Source of the DNA: Eubacterium sp.
GTDB taxonomy: Bacteria > Bacillota > Clostridia > Oscillospirales > Acutalibacteraceae
Length of the DNA: 64,000 bases
Direction of reading: 5' to 3'
Assembly: GCA_017463985.1 (NCBI GenBank)
Contig: JAFUEH010000003.1
Coordinates: 28,750-92,749 of the forward strand
In this document: in pieces, positions 61,108 to 64,000 of the stretch
How the letters are laid out: every line of letters begins with the position of its first letter
How positions within the stretch are numbered: the first letter of the stretch is position 1
Translations under genes and position numbers: made by a program
The notes under the pieces: generated by a model
What the model was told of the DNA's origin: nothing
Database searches by the model: none
Seen by the model: only the letters and a program-made list of their open reading frames with translations

Positions 61108-62376
61108 ATGAATATTGATTCTTTATGCGTACAAGGCGCCTACCGGCCAAAGAACGGAGAGCCGCGCGTCATTCCGATCGTACAGAGCACCACTTTTAAA
61201 TATGACTCCTCCGTGGAGATGGGCGACCTGTTTGACCTGAAGGCAAACGGCTACTTCTACACCCGCCTGCAAAATCCGACGAACGATTATGCTGCGGCCA
61301 AAATCGCCCTGCTGGAGGGCGGCGCTGCCGGTATGCTGACGGCTTCCGGTCAGGCGGCCAACTTCTACGCTGTCTTTAACATCGCGCAGGCCGGCGACCA
61401 TATCGTCAGCTCCTCTGCGATCTACGGCGGCACCTATAACCTGTTCAACGTGACGATGCGCAAGCTGGGCTTTGACTTCACCTTTGTTTCACCGCATGCC
61501 ACCGAGGAGGAAATTCAGGCAGCGATCCGTCCAAACACAAAGGCCATCTTTGGTGAAACGATCTCTAACCCTAGTCTGGACATTATGGATATTGAGGTGT
61601 TTGCCAAGGTGGCGCACGCCAACGGCATACCGCTGATCATTGACAACACCTTTGCCACGCCGATCAACTGCCGCCCCTTTGAATTTGGCTGCGATATTGT
61701 CACCCACTCCACCACAAAATACATGGAGGGACACGCCTCCACCGTCGGTGGTGCGATCGTTGATTCCGGCAATTTTGACTGGGCGCAGAACGACAAGTTT
61801 CCCGGACTGACCACACCGGACGACAGCTATCACGGCGTCGTTTATATCGAAGCCTTCGGCAAGGGTGCCTACATCACCAAGGCCACGGCGCAGCTCATGC
61901 GTGACCTCGGCTCTATACCGGCACCGCAAAACGCCTTTTTGCTGAATGTCGGACTGGAAACACTGCACCTGCGTGTGAAGCGCCACTGCGAAAATGCGCT
62001 CGCCGTTGCCCGCTATCTTGAAAAGCATCCAAAGATCACTTGGGTAAAGTGCGCGATGCTCCCGAACGACGACCAGCACGCGCTGGCGGAAAAATATATG
62101 CCAAGCGGCACCTGCGGCGTGGTTTCCTTCGGCATTGCTGGCGGCAGAGAAGCCGCGACAAAATTCATGGATAGCCTGCGGCTGGCTGCGATCGTTACAC
62201 ACGTTGCCGACGCACGCACCTGCTGCCTGCACCCGGCGTCAACTACGCACCGGCAGCTCACGGACGCACAGCTGGAGGAATGCGGCGTCAGCCCCGATCT
62301 GGTTCGCTTCTCCTGCGGTATTGAGAGCGCGGAGGATATTATTGCCGACATTGAGCAGGCGCTTGCACAAATTTAA
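61108..62376 (+). CDS. metY: O-acetylhomoserine sulfhydrylase-type PLP enzyme
   Basis: 422 residues from the ATG at 61108 (AGAGAGGT upstream); the frame opens at 61057 inside the previous gene. Cys/Met-metabolism PLP family: YTRLQNPTNDYAAAKIALLEGG near the start, FGETISNPSLDIMDIE, DNTFATPINCRPFEFG, and the PLP-Lys in THSTTKYMEGHAS (about residue 205). CLHPASTTHRQL matches the sulfhydrylase group. It makes homocysteine from O-acetylhomoserine and sulfide, or cysteine from acetylserine. With LuxS in this window it links sulfur assimilation and methyl-cycle recovery. Confidence 0.9.
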   Translation: MNIDSLCVQGAYRPKNGEPRVIPIVQSTTFKYDSSVEMGDLFDLKANGYFYTRLQNPTNDYAAAKIALLEGGAAGMLTASGQAANFYAVFNIAQAGDHIVSSSAIYGGTYNLFNVTMRKLGFDFTFVSPHATEEEIQAAIRPNTKAIFGETISNPSLDIMDIEVFAKVAHANGIPLIIDNTFATPINCRPFEFGCDIVTHSTTKYMEGHASTVGGAIVDSGNFDWAQNDKFPGLTTPDDSYHGVVYIEAFGKGAYITKATAQLMRDLGSIPAPQNAFLLNVGLETLHLRVKRHCENALAVARYLEKHPKITWVKCAMLPNDDQHALAEKYMPSGTCGVVSFGIAGGREAATKFMDSLRLAAIVTHVADARTCCLHPASTTHRQLTDAQLEECGVSPDLVRFSCGIESAEDIIADIEQALAQI

Positions 62377-62391
62377 TCAAGACAGTCAAAG

Positions 62392-62431
62392 AAAATGTCA
62401 ACCGTTTACGGAAAAACGGTTGACATTTTTT
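62392..62431 (+). promoter_or_regulatory. Probable BirA (biotin) operator, also able to form a terminator
   Basis: A perfect inverted repeat: AAAATGTCAACCGTTT (62392-62407) and AAACGGTTGACATTTT (62414-62429), with T-run. As DNA it contains TGTCAACC-N14-GGTTGACA, close to the BirA operator pattern of Firmicutes (TTGTTAACC...GGTTAACAA), and the right half-site holds the -35 box of the bioY promoter. As RNA it would terminate metY transcription. Both uses may hold. Confidence 0.7.
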
Positions 62432-62448
62432 ATACCGGCGCTTACAAT
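62420..62448 (+). promoter_or_regulatory. Promoter of bioY within the operator
   Basis: TTGACA (62420-62425), a 17-nt spacer and TACAAT (62443-62448). The -35 is part of the inverted repeat, so a bound repressor would block polymerase. GGTGAT precedes the ATG at 62465. Confidence 0.7.
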
Positions 62449-62464
62449 AACCACGGTGATAAAC

Positions 62465-63025
62465 ATGAAAAAGAAAGATTTTAAAGTAATCGACCTTGTA
62501 TATATCGGCGTTGGCGCGGCGCTGATCGCTGTCTGTGCCTTTGCGACCGTGCCGATCGGTCCTGTACCGTTCACGCTGCAGACACTGGGCGTCTGTCTGA
62601 CGGCCGGTCTGCTCGGACGGCGGGGCGGTATTCCGGCGGTACTCGTATACATCCTGCTCGGTGCTGTCGGCGTTCCTGTCTTTTCCGGCTTTAAGGGCGG
62701 CATTGGCGTTCTGTTTGGCGCCACCGGCGGTTACATCATTGGCTTCCTGTTCACCGCGCTGCTGGTCGGTACTGTCGCGGATAAAACGAAGGGCAAGCTA
62801 TGGCAGCTGCTGCTCGGCATGACGGGCGGCGTGCTGCTCTGCTATGTATTTGGCACGGCATGGTTTGCCGCCGTATTTGCGCACAACGGTGATCCGCGAT
62901 CGCTCGGCGGTATTCTCTCCGTCTGCGTCGTGCCGTTCCTGCTGCCGGACGCGGTGAAGATCGTTCTTGCCGCAGTTTTGACAAACCGGCTGAAAACTGT
63001 TATAGTAAAACCGAAAAAGGGGTGA
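62465..63025 (+). CDS. bioY: Biotin ECF transporter substrate-binding protein BioY
   Basis: 186 residues from the ATG at 62465. Six membrane helices with the BioY signature: VPIGPVPFTLQTLGVCLTAGLLGRRGG (about 30-56) and VPVFSGFKGGIGVLFGATGGYIIGF (about 73-97). It binds biotin and works with a shared ECF energising module (EcfA/A'/T) that is not in this window. The operator upstream suggests repression by BirA when biotin is plentiful, so the cell probably depends on uptake. It lies 6 bp before trmB. Confidence 0.95.
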   Translation: MKKKDFKVIDLVYIGVGAALIAVCAFATVPIGPVPFTLQTLGVCLTAGLLGRRGGIPAVLVYILLGAVGVPVFSGFKGGIGVLFGATGGYIIGFLFTALLVGTVADKTKGKLWQLLLGMTGGVLLCYVFGTAWFAAVFAHNGDPRSLGGILSVCVVPFLLPDAVKIVLAAVLTNRLKTVIVKPKKG

Positions 63026-63031
63026 ACCGTC

Positions 63032-63724
63032 ATGAGAATGCGCCATAAAAAGCATCTGGAGGCCCGACTGGCACAGGTGCAGGAATATCTGATCACGCCG
63101 CGCAACGATAGCCTGAATCACAAGGATGTGCTGAAGGAACAGAAGCTGTTTGACTTCAGGCAGCTGTTCGGCAATGATCATCCGGTCTATCTGGAGATCG
63201 GCGGCGGCAAAGGACAGTTTGCCTGTCAGTTTGCCGCGCAGCACCCGGAAGCAAACCTTTTGATGGTGGAACGCGTGAACGACGTCATTGTCACTGCCTG
63301 CGAAACAGCGAAGGCCATGGCGCTGACCAACGTTAAGTTTGTCAGCTGCGCGGCGGAGTACCTTCCTTCCTATATTCCCGCGCACAGCATTGAGGGACTT
63401 TTCCTCAATTTTTCCTGTCCGTTCCCGAAGAACACTTATGCCAACCACCGTCTGACCAGTCCGCGCTTTTTAAATAGCTACAAGTCTTTCCTAAAGGACG
63501 GCGCTGTGATTTGCCAAAAAACGGACAATATGCACTTTTTTGAATTTTCGCTGGAGAGCTTTTCGCAGTGCGGCTTTGTGCTGTCTGCCATTTCGCTTGA
63601 CCTGCACAACAGCGACTTCGAAGGCAATATCGTAACGGAATATGAAGCAAAGTTCGCTGCGCAGGGTCTCCCGATCTATCGCTTGGAGGCAAGGCTGCCG
63701 CAACAAGAATCTGAAAAATGCTGA
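63032..63724 (+). CDS. trmB: tRNA (guanine-46-N7)-methyltransferase
   Basis: 230 residues. AdoMet-dependent Rossmann enzyme that methylates G46 of tRNA. DHPVYLEIGGGKGQFACQFA (motif I, about 50-69), LMVERVNDVIVTACETA (motif II) and the segment LFLNFSCPFPKNTYANHRLT are clear; relatives read FSDPWPKKRHxxRR, so the Asp is replaced by Ser-Cys here but the PxPK core is kept. GGGGTGA precedes the ATG. It probably shares the bioY transcript. Confidence 0.93.
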   Translation: MRMRHKKHLEARLAQVQEYLITPRNDSLNHKDVLKEQKLFDFRQLFGNDHPVYLEIGGGKGQFACQFAAQHPEANLLMVERVNDVIVTACETAKAMALTNVKFVSCAAEYLPSYIPAHSIEGLFLNFSCPFPKNTYANHRLTSPRFLNSYKSFLKDGAVICQKTDNMHFFEFSLESFSQCGFVLSAISLDLHNSDFEGNIVTEYEAKFAAQGLPIYRLEARLPQQESEKC

Positions 63725-63858
63725 TTTTTTATCTTTCGTTAGTTGACAGCGATCGGGATAAACGCAAGCTCGAAGCAGTCTACGATGAATACCGAGAAAG
63801 AATGTATGACACCGCTTTTGAGATACTGGAAAACCGCGAAGACGCTACACATGAAAAA
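63718..63858 (+). pseudogene. N-terminal remnant of a sigma-70-family factor
   Basis: The frame starts ATG at 63718, overlapping the end of trmB by 7 bp. It reads MLIFYLSLVDSDRDKRKLEA, then VYDEYRERMYDTAFEILENR and EDATHE, the region-2 start of small sigma factors common in Clostridia (FYLALIDTDEDK..., AEDAVHEAF). After ATHE the similarity ends and the frame runs into a foreign-looking AT-rich hairpin and stops at 63912. The other half is not in the window. Disruption by an insertion element is the simplest reading. Confidence 0.65.
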
Positions 63859-63908
63859 GGGTTCTATAATAAATGTTGGGGTAGGGATACCTCAACATTT
63901 GTTTTTTT
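63858..63908 (+). mobile_element. Possible left end of an insertion sequence, with terminator hairpin
   Basis: Right where sigma-factor similarity stops, composition drops to AT-rich and GGGTTCTATAATAAATGTTG begins. AAATGTTGGGGTA (63871-63883) pairs with TACCTCAACATTT (63888-63900) with one G-U, followed by GTTTTTTT: a strong terminator just inside the border, as many insertion sequences carry. The element's gene would start at the ATG at 63995 (GGAGTGA upstream), of which only five bases after the A are seen... its product is unknown. Confidence 0.45.
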
Positions 63909-63929
63909 GTAAAAAAGGAAACAAAAAAC

Positions 63930-63958
63930 GAGACATATTCCGAAAAAGCCATTACAAT
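63930..63958 (+). promoter_or_regulatory. Putative promoter of the gene starting at 63995
   Basis: GAGACA (63930-63935), a 17-nt spacer and TACAAT (63953-63958). GGAGTGA lies before the ATG at 63995, whose coding region leaves the window after two codons. Confidence 0.45.
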
Positions 63959-64000
63959 AGAGTCGACGAAAACCAAATAGAATGGAGTGAAGAATATGTC

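Noticed and set aside
1-64000. tRNA and rRNA genes
   Set aside because: I looked for T-loop-like GTTCGA contexts and acceptor pairing between genes and found none outside coding regions; a covariance-model scan would be decisive.

Overview
This window looks like the chromosome of an anaerobic, gut- or rumen-type member of the Clostridia, probably of the Ruminococcaceae/Oscillospiraceae. The reasons are its fairly high GC, strong Gram-positive promoters and Shine-Dalgarno sites, a V-type ATPase operon carrying a DUF2764 protein, a rimP-nusA-ylxR-ylxQ-infB-rbfA cluster, secreted plant-polysaccharide hydrolases, and surface proteins with glucan/choline-binding-type repeats. The assignment is inference from gene content. 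No rRNA is present, and I found no tRNA or CRISPR array.

Layout. 1-2948: 5' part of a V-type ATPase operon (minus). 3118-5545: zinc-ribbon/YARHG protein, lipoprotein amidase, YbaK-type deacylase. 5561-8863: two GH25 lysozymes (minus), divergent from a GH51 arabinofuranosidase, dehydrogenase, sugar symporter and phosphatase operon (8928-15427). 15448-19547: an acyl-CoA synthetase, divergent from a pseudouridine synthase, Zn-dependent phospholipase-like protein and LuxS. 19568-30516: a long minus-strand transcription/translation operon from rimP to a ClC antiporter and a zinc-ribbon protein. 30524-33519: a thiamine-precursor ABC transporter under a TPP riboswitch. 33516-37290: yfbR, aspS, hisS. 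37360-37851: mgsA. 37863-42380: mreBCD and PBP2. 42414-46150: dusB with a highly structured leader, trmL, and a CapD-type dehydratase. 46163-50864: HAD-Nudix fusion, cysteine desulfurase, ThiI and a sortase-B-like protein without catalytic residues. 50881-55985: a small unknown protein and a 1436-residue cysteine-packed surface protein. 56012-62376: coaX, a GH30/GH43 multimodular enzyme, and metY. 62392-63724: bioY under a probable BirA operator, then trmB. 63718-64000: a sigma-factor gene cut short at what may be an insertion-sequence end.

Functional themes. Arabinose-containing polysaccharide is probably attacked outside the cell (GH51, GH30/GH43) and the products taken up by the GPH symporter. 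Sulfur and cofactor economy recurs (LuxS, MetY, IscS, ThiI, TPP-regulated transport, BioY, CoaX, RibF). Wall growth and remodelling are represented by MreBCD/PBP2, amidase, lysozymes and CapD.

Best candidates for something undescribed are: the protein with about 64 Cys in roughly 300 residues plus wall-binding repeats (51628-55938); the dusB leader, whose stem hides the ribosome-binding site and has a competing decoy (42449-42613); a LuxS with Ser in place of the catalytic Cys; and an inactive-looking sortase B. Promoter, operator and RNA-structure calls are by eye.
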